Source of the DNA: Pseudomonadota bacterium | Lineage (GTDB): Bacteria > Pseudomonadota > Gammaproteobacteria > Burkholderiales > Sulfuriferulaceae | Reading direction: 5' to 3' | Assembly (NCBI GenBank): GCA_021794855.1 | Contig: JAJYPZ010000086.1 | Location: forward strand, 1 to 5,971 | DNA: 5,971 nucleotides | Notes under the pieces: model-generated | Databases searched by the model: none | What the model was told of the DNA's origin: nothing | Seen by the model: only the letters and a program-made list of their open reading frames with translations | Program-made: the position numbers and the translations under genes | Shown: positions 5,887 to 5,971 of the stretch, piece by piece | How the letters are laid out: the number at the start of each line of letters is the position of its first letter | Numbering within the stretch: position 1 is the stretch's first letter

Positions 5887-5971
5887 CTACTGATAGCCAG
5901 GCGGCGGGGGTGGCGGATTTCCGGCAGGCGGCGGGGGCGGATAAGCGCCTGGAGGCGGCGTATAGGCAGCC
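5887..5971 (-). CDS. C-terminal tail of a proline-rich protein (partial)
   Basis: Only the last 27 codons are in the window. Read on the minus strand they give Pro-rich clusters PPPGAYPPPPPAGN and PPPPPPGYQ, ending at TAG (5887-5889). The upstream part lies beyond the right edge, so the protein cannot be named. Pro/Gly/Tyr tails like this occur on bacterial envelope or periplasmic proteins, but that is only suggestive. The frame is chosen for its regular PPPPG/Y composition and clean stop. Another minus-strand frame is also open here, so the reading-frame call is moderate. Confidence 0.5.
   Translation of the reverse strand, partial: AAYTPPPGAYPPPPPAGNPPPPPPGYQ
5899..5942. repeat. Imperfect direct repeat of GC-rich units in the proline-rich tail
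   Basis: AGGCGGCGGGGGTGGCGGAT (5899-5918) and AGGCGGCGGGGGCGGAT (5926-5942) are near copies differing by a 3-base gap, with starts 27 bases (nine codons) apart. They encode the repeated polyproline segments on the minus strand, and the length difference keeps the frame. Confidence 0.6.

Overview
The window looks like a chromosomal segment of a Gram-negative proteobacterium able to fix CO2 by the Calvin cycle. The evidence is a non-carboxysomal form IA RuBisCO operon with a divergent cbbR regulator. A gamma- or betaproteobacterial chemolithoautotroph or methanotroph fits the protein sequences. I cannot settle the genus by eye.

Layout: Positions 1-2140 hold a minus-strand operon read cbbL > cbbS > cbbQ. 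cbbL and cbbS are complete. cbbQ is cut by the left edge after 56 codons, just past its Walker A motif. The intercistronic gaps carry hairpins: one between cbbL and cbbS, and two in tandem between cbbS and cbbQ. Positions 2141-2302 are a divergent AT-rich control region. It contains a perfect 7+7 bp palindrome placed where a LysR-type activator would sit for the cbbL promoter. cbbR runs rightward at 2303-3265.

Downstream of cbbR on the same strand, at 3369-4931, is a gene for about 520 residues combining N-terminal TPR repeats with a C-terminal ATP-grasp ligase-like domain. Its function is unknown. Facing it at 4975-5643 (minus) is a gene for an almost charge-free, Ala/Ser/Gly/Gln-rich protein with a His cluster, also of unknown function. 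Positions 5644-5886 are non-coding and hold an 11 bp perfect inverted repeat and some weak regulatory candidates. The right edge, 5887-5971, encodes the C-terminal tail of a proline-rich protein on the minus strand.

How the genes work together: CbbR is expected to control cbbLSQ in response to metabolic state. CbbL8S8 RuBisCO fixes CO2. CbbQ, with a CbbO partner expected beyond the left edge, would reactivate inhibited RuBisCO. The three genes to the right have no demonstrated link to carbon fixation. The TPR/ATP-grasp gene and the charge-free His-cluster protein are the least explained parts of the window. I found no CRISPR array, tRNA, rRNA, transposase or integrase.
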